Source: Acidobacteriota bacterium
GTDB taxonomy: Bacteria; Acidobacteriota; Blastocatellia; UBA7656
Direction: 5' to 3'
NCBI GenBank assembly: GCA_038040445.1
Contig: JBBPIG010000029.1
Coordinates: 36,847 to 87,189 of the forward strand
DNA length: 50,343 bases
In this document: one piece after another, positions 26,610 through 35,733 of the stretch
Layout of the letters: each line of letters begins with the position of its first letter
Position numbering within the stretch: position 1 is the first letter of the stretch
Notes under the pieces: generated by a model
Told to the model about the DNA's origin: nothing
The model's database searches: none
Seen by the model: only the letters and a program-made list of their open reading frames with translations
Program-made: the position numbers and the translations under genes

Positions 26610-28047
26610 GGTTTCCCTTGGCGGTCTGCGAGACTATGAAAGTTTCGCCGGCTATGGTTATCGTGCCGGTGCGAGATCCTCCGGGGTTAGCCGCCACGGA
26701 ATAGTTGACCGCTCCGGTGCCTGTCCCGGCGCTTCCGGCCGTGATGGTGATGAAGCTAGCGTTGCTTATAGCAGTCCAACTGCAGTTCTCGGGCGCAGTG
26801 ACGACCGTGCTTGCAGGTCCTCCGCGTGCGTTGAAAACTCGACTCGATGGCGAAACAAAAAAGGAACAGGGTGAATCGGGATTAACAATCCGGTGAACTG
26901 TGCCTCCAAGCCCGACGACGTAAATCTCACCAGCTTCGTCTTCGCCAAACGACGATATAGTGAGAGCCGTATCGAGCAACACACTCTGGGAGCCGTTCTG
27001 CAGCACGAATATCTCGCCCGTACAAAGGTCACCATACACATAGGCTCCGCTCGGCAGTGTCCCGATGGGCCCGCGGTATACATATCCGCCAACTATTGAA
27101 CAGCCTACTGCGTGCCCGTATTCGGCTATCGGGAAAACAAAACCGCTCCCGCTGCACAGAGGAGGGTCAATATTGGTACAGTGGTTGCCCTCAAACACGC
27201 GCCAGCCAAAATTGCCTCCTCGAGTGACAATATCGATCTCTTCGAATGCATTCTGTCCGACGTCTGCAACGTAGAGTTGGCCCGTATTCCGGTCGAACGA
27301 AAAGCGCCACGGGTTCCGCAGCCCGTAAGCAAAGATCTCGTCGCGACCGGGAGTGGGGCCGAAGAATGGATTGTCTGAGGGTGATGAATAGGGCACCGAA
27401 CCATTCGGATGATCGATGTCTATCCGAAGTATCTTGCCTAAAAGCTCGTCGATATTCTGCGCGCGGTTGCCGGGATCGTTGCCCGATCCTCCATCGCCCA
27501 TCGCCACGTAAAGAAAACCATCGGCCCCGAATTCAATCATGCCGCCGTTGTGATTTGCGAAAGGCTGAGCGATCGTAAGAATCACGGTCTCTTCCGTGTC
27601 TGCTATGTTCGGATTACTCTGCGATACGTGATACTCGGCAATCACAGTCGCGCCATCAGGCTGACGGGTGTAGTCGACGAACAAACGGCCATTGATTCCG
27701 AACCGCGGATGAAAGGCGAGACCTAGCAGACCTTGCTCCCCACCAAACAAGACTTTTGATGTGATGTCCAGGAACACTGTGGGCGAGTTCTGTCCCGGCT
27801 GGAGCATCGTGATCCTGCCGGGCTGTTCCACTATTAAGAGCCGATTACTGCCGTCGTGTGCATTCGTCACATAAAGCGGGGAGGACAGGCCTGTCGTAAC
27901 TACTGGCTGAAGTTGAATAGTTGTCAGCGGCGTTGAAGCAAGCGACGCAGTCGATCGATCTGGGCTCTCCATTAGAGAGATTAGTATCAAAAAGATGGTA
28001 GATGAATGCGCAAGCCATCGGACTTTTCTAATCCCTGGTTTAGCCAT
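25780..28047 (-). CDS. Secreted PQQ-type sugar dehydrogenase with BACON and FG-GAP-like tail
   Basis: A 755-residue protein started by an ATG with AGGAG five to six bases upstream. An N-terminal hydrophobic segment at about 12-25 is a likely signal peptide. Residues about 45-395 are a six-bladed glucose/sorbosone dehydrogenase-type propeller: [68 protein letters not shown] and [11 protein letters not shown]. Family members oxidise sugars with PQQ in the periplasm; some homologues have no known substrate. The family's catalytic-type His is the one in NHNGG. Residues about 402-480 are a BACON domain and 486-755 are six FG-GAP-like repeats. Neither the cofactor genes nor an electron acceptor gene are in this window. 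Confidence 0.82.
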   Translation of the reverse strand: MAKPGIRKVRWLAHSSTIFLILISLMESPDRSTASLASTPLTTIQLQPVVTTGLSSPLYVTNAHDGSNRLLIVEQPGRITMLQPGQNSPTVFLDITSKVLFGGEQGLLGLAFHPRFGINGRLFVDYTRQPDGATVIAEYHVSQSNPNIADTEETVILTIAQPFANHNGGMIEFGADGFLYVAMGDGGSGNDPGNRAQNIDELLGKILRIDIDHPNGSVPYSSPSDNPFFGPTPGRDEIFAYGLRNPWRFSFDRNTGQLYVADVGQNAFEEIDIVTRGGNFGWRVFEGNHCTNIDPPLCSGSGFVFPIAEYGHAVGCSIVGGYVYRGPIGTLPSGAYVYGDLCTGEIFVLQNGSQSVLLDTALTISSFGEDEAGEIYVVGLGGTVHRIVNPDSPCSFFVSPSSRVFNARGGPASTVVTAPENCSWTAISNASFITITAGSAGTGTGAVNYSVAANPGGSRTGTITIAGETFIVSQTAKGNLYDFDGDSRTDIAVWRPLDGFWNIINSSTGGGRFQGWGLSTDELVPGDYDGDGNTDLAIWRPSDGNWWIINSSDSSLRLQNWGLNGDVPVPADYDGDGKIDLAVWRPSDGFWYIINSSTGGGRFQGWGVSTDKLVPGDYDGDGKTDLAIWRPSDGNWWIINSSNGSVKVQNWGLNGDVPVPGDYDGDGRTDLAVWRPSDGIWYIINSSTGGGRFQGWGLSTDKLVPGDYDGDGKTDVAIWRPSDGNWWIINSSTGTVKIQNWGLSSDVPLPSVFIR

Positions 28048-28469
28048 TCTAACTCTCCTCCGGTGTCATTAGGTTGGGGGCAACCGACCAGTCTACGAAG
28101 GCGGGGCGACCAGAAGCGTTCGTTTTGCGATTCTATCTTTCAAGTCAGTCCCCGTTCCCACGCAGTGTTCAGTTTCGTTGCCGAGGACTTGGCTTGTTCC
28201 AATGCGATTGTACCAAAGAAGCATCGAAAGTACAGAAAAAGCGTTTCGACTCTGGCTATCGAGGTCAAACAATCAAGAGGAAACCCCTTGCGAGAACCAA
28301 GCTCGCTAGAGAAGGCGGCCAAAGGCATCAACGTTGTGCCTACCGTCAACTCCGAAGGCAACGCCGAGTGCTACTTACTGCTGTTTTTGAAAAGATCGGA
28401 CGCGTAAAGGAGAGCTCGAAATGAATTATCGCGCAGTCTCGCCGGAGAGTCTTTAGCAGATTAGAAGGT
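28048..28469. other. Intergenic spacer, nothing recognised
   Basis: This 422-bp spacer is upstream of the sugar dehydrogenase gene and downstream of the GT2-methyltransferase gene, both on the minus strand. Several short frames exist on both strands but none shows a conserved motif or a good ribosome site. The promoter of the gene starting at 28047 must lie here, but I cannot assign it. Confidence 0.4.
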
Positions 28470-29939
28470 CTATTCTTTGATGCCGATGCCGATGATGCTG
28501 AGGCCGGTCCAAGGCCATATGTGATCAATGCCTCTCAGGATTGGCATCATCGTGTCTATTATTTTGAGTTGCACGCGAGAAAATCTTCTTCGGCGCAGCA
28601 GCTTGCCGTTAAGCCACCAGCCCGGGACAGAAAAACGGTTGAAGTCGAATATCCTCTCAATGCGAAACCCGGTGGTGGTGAGTGCCTGCTCTAGCCCGGC
28701 GACTGTGTACCGCTCGCGGTGTTCCAGCGCCTCGTCTAGCGTGCCGTACAGCGCGGGGTGGTGCGGAACTAGTATGATTGCTCGCCCGCCCGGTTCAAGC
28801 GCAGACCACAGATTACTTAACGCCTGCCGCTCATCGGGCAGGTGCTCAAGCACGTTGAGCATCACCACCGTATCGAACTGACCTTCCAAGCCGGCGAAGT
28901 GTTCTCGGTTCCCAGCATCAATATGCATCACCCGCAGATAAGGCTTGCCGATAGAATACGAACGCAGGTAGTGCAGATAGTTAGGATTTATGTCCGAGGC
29001 AACGTATAACTCGCGAGGAATGAATTGGTTTGTCAGATTCCCGATGCCGGCGCCTATTTCCAACACTCGATCGCCAATATGCGGGCGCAATACATCGGCC
29101 GTGTACATATTAAATCGCCGCGCCCGCTCAAGCTTTATGAGTATGTGCGATCCGTATTGGTCTTCCTTATAAAGATCATCTATTAGCCAAAAACGGATCA
29201 TCGCAAGAAGAGCGAGTATGCCGTCGCGGGCGCGAATCTTCTTTCCTTCTTCGTAGCTTCGCGGCAAGTAGCGAATTGGCGCTTCAAAGATGCGGGCGCG
29301 GCGCTTCGCTAGCTTGAACACGATTTCTACTTCGAAACGAAAGTCACTGCTACGCAGAGGGATGGATTTTAACAGTGTCGCGTTCACCGCCTTGTAGCAA
29401 GTCTCTATGTCGGTCAGCGTAAGATCAGTGAACCAGTTACCTAGGGTCGTCAGCCACTTGTTAAGCATAGTATGCCGATACATCAAGGCTCGGCGATAGG
29501 GTGCCGAGAGGTAGCGCGAACCGAATACAGCATCAGCGCCCTCTTTAGCGAACGGCACGAGCAAAGATGGAATATCCGCAGGATTATATTCAAGATCGGC
29601 GTCGTGGATGATGATGATGTCGCCCGTCGCTTCCTGGATTGCAGTGCGAATCGCAGCGCCTTTGCCTTGATTGCGCCCGTGGCGAAGCAAGGTAATGCGG
29701 TCGTCTTCATTGGCCATCCGTTCCAGAATCTCGCGCGTGCCGTCGGTGCTGCAATCGTCCACTACAATCAGTTCGAGATTGCTGATAACCTCGTGTCCCA
29801 GCGCCAGCACGCGGCGCAAGCTCGCCTCGACCACGTGACGCTCGTTGTACACGGGCACCAAAACACTCAGCCGAAATGAGGTTGCAATGGTGTCCTCATA
29901 TATTGGCAATTGATAAAGGAGCGAATCGGTAGCTTTCAT
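28470..29939 (-). CDS. GT2 glycosyltransferase fused to a SAM methyltransferase
   Basis: A 489-residue cytoplasmic fusion. Residues about 20-240 are a DPM1-like GT2 domain (LSVLVPVYNERHVV, VVDDCSTDGTRE, GKGAAIRTAI, the metal site HDADLEYNP, then VFGSRYL). Residues about 268-460 are a class I methyltransferase (VLEIGAGIGNLTNQF, YVASDINPNYL, FDTVVMLNVLEHLPDE, LEPGGRAIILVPHHPAL). GT2 enzymes of this subgroup charge polyprenyl phosphate; the attached methyltransferase suggests coupled sugar transfer and methylation. There is no C-terminal membrane pair, unlike the gene at 12068. The gene stands alone among secreted-protein genes, over 10 kb from the main glycan cluster. Its start has only a weak ribosome site. 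Confidence 0.8.
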   Translation of the reverse strand: MKATDSLLYQLPIYEDTIATSFRLSVLVPVYNERHVVEASLRRVLALGHEVISNLELIVVDDCSTDGTREILERMANEDDRITLLRHGRNQGKGAAIRTAIQEATGDIIIIHDADLEYNPADIPSLLVPFAKEGADAVFGSRYLSAPYRRALMYRHTMLNKWLTTLGNWFTDLTLTDIETCYKAVNATLLKSIPLRSSDFRFEVEIVFKLAKRRARIFEAPIRYLPRSYEEGKKIRARDGILALLAMIRFWLIDDLYKEDQYGSHILIKLERARRFNMYTADVLRPHIGDRVLEIGAGIGNLTNQFIPRELYVASDINPNYLHYLRSYSIGKPYLRVMHIDAGNREHFAGLEGQFDTVVMLNVLEHLPDERQALSNLWSALEPGGRAIILVPHHPALYGTLDEALEHRERYTVAGLEQALTTTGFRIERIFDFNRFSVPGWWLNGKLLRRRRFSRVQLKIIDTMMPILRGIDHIWPWTGLSIIGIGIKE

Positions 29940-30546
29940 CTTAGATTAAGTTCAACTTCTCGCCCTGGTTTACGACCTTAGCGCAATCATCGAAGTACAC
30001 TAACCCCCTCCGGTGAAGACCTGGTCAATTCTCTTGCTTGTAATCGAATCAAGCCCGCAAACCCATACGCTTATATAAAAGCGTGGTGGGGTACTAAAGG
30101 AGTTCGTATTCTATTAGCATGAATAATGCGTTGTCTAGATGGAGATGAGATGGAGATGGGATGCTGCCTAAACCCGAACTAGGGCCGTAGCTCAAGTATT
30201 GGCAGTTCTAAAGTTTAATTCTGAACAGCGAATGGGGTTCGAGTCGTCGTCGGACTTTGACGCTGATTCGATCCTTCTGGGTTTAACTAGTGGGATCATC
30301 GCAGCATTGTGGAGGGAGGCTTTACTCGGAATCCGGCGTCCAAAGAGTTTCGAGCGCGTGATAATGACCCCGTTCCACCAGTCAAACGGCTGATGAGCTT
30401 ATTCCGCGACGTCGCGCTTGTCACCGACGGCCGCTTCTCGGGTGCGACGCGGGCTGCGTTTTCCTGCAGAGGCTGCTACCGACGAACGGGCCGCATCGGC
30501 CGAGCAGGTATACAAAGCTTTAAGCTACATCAGCGTCCGCTTCGGA
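29940..30546. other. Long spacer with gene debris
   Basis: This 607-bp spacer lies between two minus-strand genes. It contains an ilvD-like fragment (30408-30480) and a small hairpin (ACGCTT 30067-30072 with AAGCGT 30079-30084). No intact gene is recognisable. Confidence 0.45.
30408..30480 (+). pseudogene. Fragment of a dihydroxy-acid / phosphogluconate dehydratase gene
   Basis: Plus-strand codons 30408-30452 read DVALVTDGRFSGATR, the highly conserved signature of the IlvD/Edd dehydratase family. In the next frame, 30451-30477 reads GLRFPAEAA, which can be aligned with the family continuation GL...SPEAA after a frameshift and small deletion. No other part of such a gene is present, so this is a fossil of roughly 70 bp. 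Confidence 0.5.
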
Positions 30547-31368
30547 CTATGGAACTCCGGGCACTGGCTTATCTGCGGTCATGCCCCATTGCTTTGTTGT
30601 CACAGAGCCATTCGAACTGTTTATGATCCACCAGTTGCCATCTGACGGACGCCATACTGCCAGGTCGGACTTTCCGTCTCCGTCATAATCTGCCGGCACC
30701 AGAACATCAGTGACGAGGCCCCAACCTTGGAATCTGCCGCCGCCAGTGGAACTGTTGATGATGTACCAGAATCCGTCCGAGGGACGCCATACTGCAAGAT
30801 CAGCGTTGCCGTCTCCATCATAATCTGAGGGCACTGGCTGGTCTCCGCTCGCGCCCCATTGCTTTGTAGTAACAGAGCCATTCGAACTGTTTATGATCCA
30901 CCAGGTCCCGGTTGATGGACGCCATATGCCCAAGTCGGTCTTTCCGTCTCCATTGTAGTCTGCCGGCACCGGAATATCGGTACTGACACCCCAGCCTTGG
31001 GATCTGCCTCCACCAGTCGAGCTATCGATGATGTACCAAAACCCGTTTGATGGTCGCCATACTGCTAAGTCTGTCTTTCCCTCTCCATCGTAATCTCCTG
31101 GCACTGGCTTATCTCCAGCCAGGCCCCATTGCTGGGATTTGACAGCGCCATCGGAGCTGTTGATGATCCACCAAACTCCAGTGGAAGGACGCCATATCGC
31201 CAGATCAGACTTTCCATCGCCGTCGTAATCGCCTGGCACGGGTATGTCGTTGCTCTCGCCCCAGCCTTGAATTCTACCTCCGCCGGTCGAGCTATTGATT
31301 ATGTACCAGAATCCGTCTGAGGGTCGCCATACGGAAACATCGACCTTTTTGTCCGCGTCGAAATCGCA
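30547..31368 (-). repeat. Six-unit FG-GAP-like repeat array 4
   Basis: Six alternating 45-residue units, the most diverged of the four arrays (first unit [18 protein letters not shown]; even units have TGVWWIINSS or TGTWWIINSS with TKQWG or SQQWG). It ends DKPVPGVP. Confidence 0.9.
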
Positions 31369-33603
31369 AAGTGATTTCGCTAAAGACACGTTAACCGAAA
31401 CGTTTGTCGACATAGCTCCAAAATAGCCCACGCCATCTTGAGCCATTTGCCACTGAAAATTGTAGGCTGCGAGAGTTGTAGGAGCGTTGACGTTGAAAGC
31501 GAAGGTGACATCGGAGCCTGGGGCAACAGACGAACCAAGATCGACTCTATTCAAAGACCAGGTATAGTTGCCTTGCGAATTCTGCGAGCCGAGATAGTAA
31601 CTGCCCGCAGCCCAGGTGCTAGTGCCGCTGTTCCGCATTGTGACGGAAACGCTGTAAGTCCGACCTGCGCCCATCGATGTAGGCACCGTCTGCGAAAGGA
31701 AGACCGCGTTGTTTGTGGGAGGAGGTGCGCTTCCCACTTGAATCGCTACGTTTGTCGACATCTGTCCAAAGAATCCCGTCCCATCATTCTTGTATAGCTG
31801 CCATTGGAAGTTGTGTGTGCCGGATACCGACGGCGCCGTGGCGGTGAAAGTGAGGTCAAGCTGTTGGCCGGGACCGATAGAGAGGTTGACTAACGAGACC
31901 CCGTTGCCGCCCCAGCTTGAGTTGAGCGCCGGGTTCTGCGAAGCCAGGTAGAATACCGAACCTCCCCATGTCTCGGTGCCCGTGTTTAAGAACTTCATGT
32001 TTACGCTCATTGACTGACCGGGTGTTGCAGTCGTGGGCGTCGTCTGCGAAACGAACTGTGAGGCAAGCGGAACGCCAGCCACCACTACGGCAATTGACAA
32101 GGCCTTCTGCGCCGTAGCCGGCACGGCGTCAGTCACCTTGACGGTGAAATTGTAGGTTCCAACTGTAGTGGGGTTGCCGCTGATGACTCCTCCACTGCTC
32201 AGGCCCAGGCCCGGCGGTAACGAGCCCAGACCGGCAACCAGGCTCCAGCCATAGGGCAACGTCCCCCCAGATCCCGTGAGCGTTTGCGAATACGAGGTTC
32301 CGACCGTGCCGCCGGGCAGTGAAGAAGTCACAACCGCCAACGGGCCTGGTCCGCTCGATCCGGGATAGAGGAAAGCAGCGCCGTTGGAGTCGTCCGATCG
32401 GAGTGACGCGCATCGGCCGTCGAAGTGTGCGAACGCGGCCATCGTCGCGGTTGAATCGGCCGAGTGTCCAAACCCCAGCGCGTGGCCGATCTCATGGGTG
32501 GCGACTTCACGAAGGTTGCAGGCATTGCTGAAGTAACAACTCGCCCAAGGATTAAAAGACACGAATCCCTGGGTTATTTGGCCGAATGTTATACCTCCGA
32601 GGACCCTGGTCTGAGAACCACCTCCACTCCATCCTCCGATCGCCAGTATGTTGGCGCAACCAGATGTGGCCTGGTTCATCCCGTCGCAATTGTTGGAGAC
32701 GAGGTTTATGGCGGGAGTGCCGGTTTGCGTGTAGCAACTGTCGAGATTACCGGAAGGGGTCAAATTCAAAGAGCAGCCCGGCACACCTGACCAGGCGCCT
32801 GCAGCGGCCGCCATATCGGCGGCGTTAAGTACAACTGCCGGTGATCCAGGATTAGGATTGATCGTATAGGGAACAGGCTGACCGGAATCGGGCTGAAACC
32901 ATCGTCTGTTCCCCAGAAATGTGTACTCCGGCTGCAACTGATGCTTAGAGCCGACGAAGCCGGGCGGCGAGGCCAGCACGGGAGTGTTCTTGAAGTAAGC
33001 TTCCTCAAAAGCCTGCGAACGTTCCAGATTGACCGCGAGTTTGGTTCGCACCATTTCAGCGTAAGCTAAGAGCTCCATGCGGTCGGTGGTATCACCCTGC
33101 GGCTGGCCTTGAGGGGCCCCTATCACAGTTACGTTTTCGCCGCCGGTATCCCGCACCGCAAATCTATTACCGGTCGTGTCGTCTATCACAAGAGAGAACT
33201 TGCCGAGAAATAATTGATAAGTGCGTAAGCTCCCATCATCGCGAGTGCTCAGATAGAGCAAAACTTTTTCGCCACGCTTAAACTGAGGACTACCGTAGAC
33301 GACGCTGACGCGATCGCCGACAACGCCCCCGAGTTCTTTGATAGTGATTCTCCGCTCGGCTATCTGCCCTTTGATAACCTCACTGACCCGAACTGTTATG
33401 TAGGTGTAAATGCGATCTTCCTGCTCGTCAAGGGAACTCTGGATCTCGACAACTTTGCCGGTGACGATCGCCCTCGCCCCAACGATCATGTCGTCGTCGA
33501 GCGGGCGAATCACTGTAGTCGCCAGCGCAGACTGCGCCGACCACAACAGACATATAGATAGAATTATAGCTTTGAACGAAACTCGATTCAGAACGCGTTC
33601 CAT
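30547..33603 (-). CDS. Secreted matrixin-type metalloprotease with Ig modules and FG-GAP-like tail
   Basis: A 1018-residue secreted protein. The ATG at 33603 is chosen because GGAGG lies 5 bases upstream; a GTG four codons earlier overlaps that site. After a signal peptide, an N-terminal domain (GARAIVTGKVVEI, GEKVLLYLSTR, FLGKFSLV) precedes a zinc metallopeptidase domain with HEIGHALGFGH near residue 370 and a nearby Met (STATMAAF), the metzincin/matrixin pattern. Then come one He_PIG-type Ig domain (about 425-510), two NBR1-type Ig domains (about 525-625 and 640-740) and six FG-GAP-like repeats (about 748-1018). Its first 700 residues are paralogous to the protein at 37449, which lacks the repeat tail. 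Likely role: an extracellular protease held at or outside the cell surface. Confidence 0.85.
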   Translation of the reverse strand: MERVLNRVSFKAIILSICLLWSAQSALATTVIRPLDDDMIVGARAIVTGKVVEIQSSLDEQEDRIYTYITVRVSEVIKGQIAERRITIKELGGVVGDRVSVVYGSPQFKRGEKVLLYLSTRDDGSLRTYQLFLGKFSLVIDDTTGNRFAVRDTGGENVTVIGAPQGQPQGDTTDRMELLAYAEMVRTKLAVNLERSQAFEEAYFKNTPVLASPPGFVGSKHQLQPEYTFLGNRRWFQPDSGQPVPYTINPNPGSPAVVLNAADMAAAAGAWSGVPGCSLNLTPSGNLDSCYTQTGTPAINLVSNNCDGMNQATSGCANILAIGGWSGGGSQTRVLGGITFGQITQGFVSFNPWASCYFSNACNLREVATHEIGHALGFGHSADSTATMAAFAHFDGRCASLRSDDSNGAAFLYPGSSGPGPLAVVTSSLPGGTVGTSYSQTLTGSGGTLPYGWSLVAGLGSLPPGLGLSSGGVISGNPTTVGTYNFTVKVTDAVPATAQKALSIAVVVAGVPLASQFVSQTTPTTATPGQSMSVNMKFLNTGTETWGGSVFYLASQNPALNSSWGGNGVSLVNLSIGPGQQLDLTFTATAPSVSGTHNFQWQLYKNDGTGFFGQMSTNVAIQVGSAPPPTNNAVFLSQTVPTSMGAGRTYSVSVTMRNSGTSTWAAGSYYLGSQNSQGNYTWSLNRVDLGSSVAPGSDVTFAFNVNAPTTLAAYNFQWQMAQDGVGYFGAMSTNVSVNVSLAKSLCDFDADKKVDVSVWRPSDGFWYIINSSTGGGRIQGWGESNDIPVPGDYDGDGKSDLAIWRPSTGVWWIINSSDGAVKSQQWGLAGDKPVPGDYDGEGKTDLAVWRPSNGFWYIIDSSTGGGRSQGWGVSTDIPVPADYNGDGKTDLGIWRPSTGTWWIINSSNGSVTTKQWGASGDQPVPSDYDGDGNADLAVWRPSDGFWYIINSSTGGGRFQGWGLVTDVLVPADYDGDGKSDLAVWRPSDGNWWIINSSNGSVTTKQWGMTADKPVPGVP

Positions 33604-34048
33604 ACTTGCCTCCACCAGAAGGTTCGCGGGCGCTCGCCTTCAGTTAAACTCACAAGCTTGGACAGTAGTTAGGACTTGACGCGTTCCCACAGCTAGGCAG
33701 GGCTCGAAGATCACGGTAGAAAAGGGAGCCAACTGGCCAGCGTCGCCTCTTGTCACAGACAGTCGCTGCTTGATCTTGGATACCTATTTGTCAACCTGCA
33801 AGGGGCTTGCCCGAAAAATGCGCCAGGCACGTTAAATCGGACTTCAGGTCTAAAGCTCAGTGAGGGTTGAACCAGCTCAACCGGGTCAATACCTTCACAA
33901 CACTCTGAGGGGCTTAGCGAGCTTCAGTAGCGGCATTCAAACATAGCACCGTACCATTGTCAACACTTTTGAATAGGACCACACTCTTGATTTGGGATGT
34001 GCGTTCATCTGTTAAAGACGCGTAAGTAAGGTCGGTCCCTGCGCGGCA
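33604..34048. other. Intergenic spacer upstream of the matrixin gene
   Basis: This 445-bp spacer lies between two minus-strand genes and contains direct-repeat copy A (33907-33965). I see no ORF with support and no clear terminator after the epimerase gene. Confidence 0.4.
33907..33965 (-). repeat. Direct repeat copy A flanking the epimerase gene
   Basis: A 59-bp element that matches 35359-35415 with a 2-base gap and only a handful of substitutions. On the minus strand both copies start with TTGACA followed, 9 bases on, by TGCTATG. Each is upstream of a minus-strand gene (matrixin protease here, epimerase for copy B), so a promoter or regulator-binding role is possible; the 12-base gap from TTGACA to TATG is too short for a normal sigma-70 promoter. 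Confidence 0.7.
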
Positions 34049-35164
34049 TCAAAAACATCGAGACAATATGTCCGCAATGCGTTCGGCCGCGTGCCCGTCA
34101 CCGAACGGATTCTCGACCGCCGACATACTTGTGTATTCCGCTGCGTCCGTCAGCAGACGCGCAGCAGCATCCACAATCGCCGTAGTTTCCGTGCCAACCA
34201 TCCTTCCCGCATTCGCTTCGATCAGTTCCGGGCGCTCTGTTACTTCTCGGAGCACAAGCACGGGTTTGCGAAACGACGGAGCCTCTTCCTGTACGCCACC
34301 CGAATCCGTCAAAATCAGGTAGCAGCGCTTCATCAGCCTCAACATATCAGCATAAGAGAGAGGATCGACAAGGTGAATTCTGTCGTTATCGCCCAGTTCC
34401 TCTCGCACCACCGCCGCTACGTTGGGATTCAAGTGTACTGGATAAACCACCTCAAGATCGGCGAAGCTGCTCGTGAGAATCTTCAGGGCATTGCAGATTG
34501 AACGCAGTGGCTGCCCGTGATTTTCCCTGCGATGCGCAGTGACAAGCAGCACACGGTTGCCATTGCGATCCAAGCCCGCCAGGCTGTGATCGTCAAAACT
34601 CGCTCCAGGAGAAATAGAGTTGAGAGCGTCAACTATTGTGTTTCCGGTGATGAAGATGTTCTCCTCGGGCACTCCTTCTCGCAACAGGTTAAGACGCGCG
34701 CGCGGGGTCGGTGCAAAGTGCATAGTGGCGAGACAGCTCGCGAGCCGGCGATTAATCTCCTCTGGGAACGGCTGATACCGATCGAACGATCTCAAGCCAG
34801 CCTCGACGTGTCCCACTCGAATGCCCTTATAAAACGCCGCCAGAGCCGCCGTCATCACGGTTGTCGTATCGCCCTGAACCAGAACGGCGTCCGGCTTAAC
34901 CTCCGAAAACAGGTTTGAAAGCGCTAGCAGTGAGCGCGAGGCAAACCCGGCAAGATCCTGGTTCGGCTCCATCAGTCCCAGATCGATGTCTGGCTCGATT
35001 GCGAACGCTTCAAGAACCTGGTCAAGCATCTGGCGGTGCTGCGCCGTGGTGACGATCGTGTGCTCGAAGATGGACTTGCGTCGCTCAATCTCACGAATGA
35101 CCGGCGCCATCTTGATGACTTCAGGACGTGTCCCCACAATCGTGACAATCTTGCGTCGCATCAT
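34049..35164 (-). CDS. wecB: UDP-N-acetylglucosamine 2-epimerase (non-hydrolysing)
   Basis: A 371-residue cytoplasmic enzyme interconverting UDP-GlcNAc and UDP-ManNAc, feeding ManNAc-type residues into surface polysaccharide. Family landmarks are all present: IVTIVGTRPEVIKMAPV at the N-terminus, TAQHRQMLDQVLEAF, VQGDTTT, GHVEAGLRSFDRYQPFPEEINR, GNTIVDAL, TAHRRENHG, and LTDSGGVQEEAPSFRKPVLVLR with RPE. The length is normal. Two ATG codons in a row (35164 and 35161) follow a GAGAAG. No ManNAcA dehydrogenase is adjacent. The gene is bracketed by a 59-bp direct repeat, which may mean it was duplicated or moved as a unit with its promoter. Confidence 0.93.
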   Translation of the reverse strand: MMRRKIVTIVGTRPEVIKMAPVIREIERRKSIFEHTIVTTAQHRQMLDQVLEAFAIEPDIDLGLMEPNQDLAGFASRSLLALSNLFSEVKPDAVLVQGDTTTVMTAALAAFYKGIRVGHVEAGLRSFDRYQPFPEEINRRLASCLATMHFAPTPRARLNLLREGVPEENIFITGNTIVDALNSISPGASFDDHSLAGLDRNGNRVLLVTAHRRENHGQPLRSICNALKILTSSFADLEVVYPVHLNPNVAAVVREELGDNDRIHLVDPLSYADMLRLMKRCYLILTDSGGVQEEAPSFRKPVLVLREVTERPELIEANAGRMVGTETTAIVDAAARLLTDAAEYTSMSAVENPFGDGHAAERIADILSRCF

Positions 35165-35358
35165 CTTCTCTTACGAGCCTGCCGGTCCTGAGTTATTCAT
35201 TGCGCCGCCGTGCCTGGCATCGGCCCTCCTTACAGACAACTGCTTATGTTCTCCGATGTTTGTTCCAACACTGAACACGCCAGGCCCATCGCGAACGACT
35301 CGTCCGAAGCTCAGCGACGCCCGAACCATTCAAACTTGATCAGGCTCCGCGACACCTT

Positions 35359-35415
35359 GAGGGTTAGCGAGCTTCAGTAGCGGGACTCAACCATAGCATC
35401 ATACCGTTGTCAACG
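35359..35415 (-). repeat. Direct repeat copy B upstream of the epimerase gene
   Basis: The partner of 33907-33965. It lies about 195 bp upstream of the epimerase start and carries TTGACA and TGCTATG on the minus strand. Confidence 0.7.
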
Positions 35416-35553
35416 CTACGAAAGGAGCGCGCTATTAAGGGGCAGCTCAGGAGTGAGTGAGTATTCTCTCCCTGTCGACCGTCTGCCAGGCGCGCCGTGA
35501 ATTCGGATGCATATGTGAAGCAGGCTGATAGGCCCTTGAGAATTGGGATCTCA

Positions 35554-35569
35554 TGGAATTGCAATTCCA
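35554..35569. promoter_or_regulatory. Perfect 16-bp palindrome, possible operator
   Basis: TGGAATTGCAATTCCA is its own reverse complement and lies 165-180 bp upstream of the LigB-like gene. Perfect short palindromes like this are typical dimeric regulator sites; no regulator is identified. Confidence 0.35.
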
Positions 35570-35733
35570 AAATTCCGAGGGTTATCATCTGACTTGAGCA
35601 AGTCGGCCATACAAACGGGGGTGGCGAGGACAAGGTTCACTGCGGCTCGACGAAACGCAGTTTGTGCTCGCCGTTTTGTTGAATGATCTCCACAAACGCG
35701 CTGAAACCCTTCAAAAGTTAGAAGGAGTACATC

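Larger units (their letters stand above)
35165..35733. other. Divergent intergenic region
   Basis: This 569-bp region lies between the epimerase and the LigB-like gene. It holds direct-repeat copy B (35359-35415) and a perfect 16-bp palindrome (35554-35569). A 89-codon minus-strand frame covers part of it but has no recognisable motif. Confidence 0.45.

Noticed and set aside
28006-28424. Overlapping plus-strand frames of 116-133 codons in the spacer at 28048-28469
   Set aside because: No start signal, no recognisable domain, and they run into the start of the dehydrogenase gene on the other strand.
35364-35633. 89-codon minus-strand frame between the epimerase and LigB-like genes
   Set aside because: Composition is random-looking and it runs across direct-repeat copy B; there is no ribosome site.
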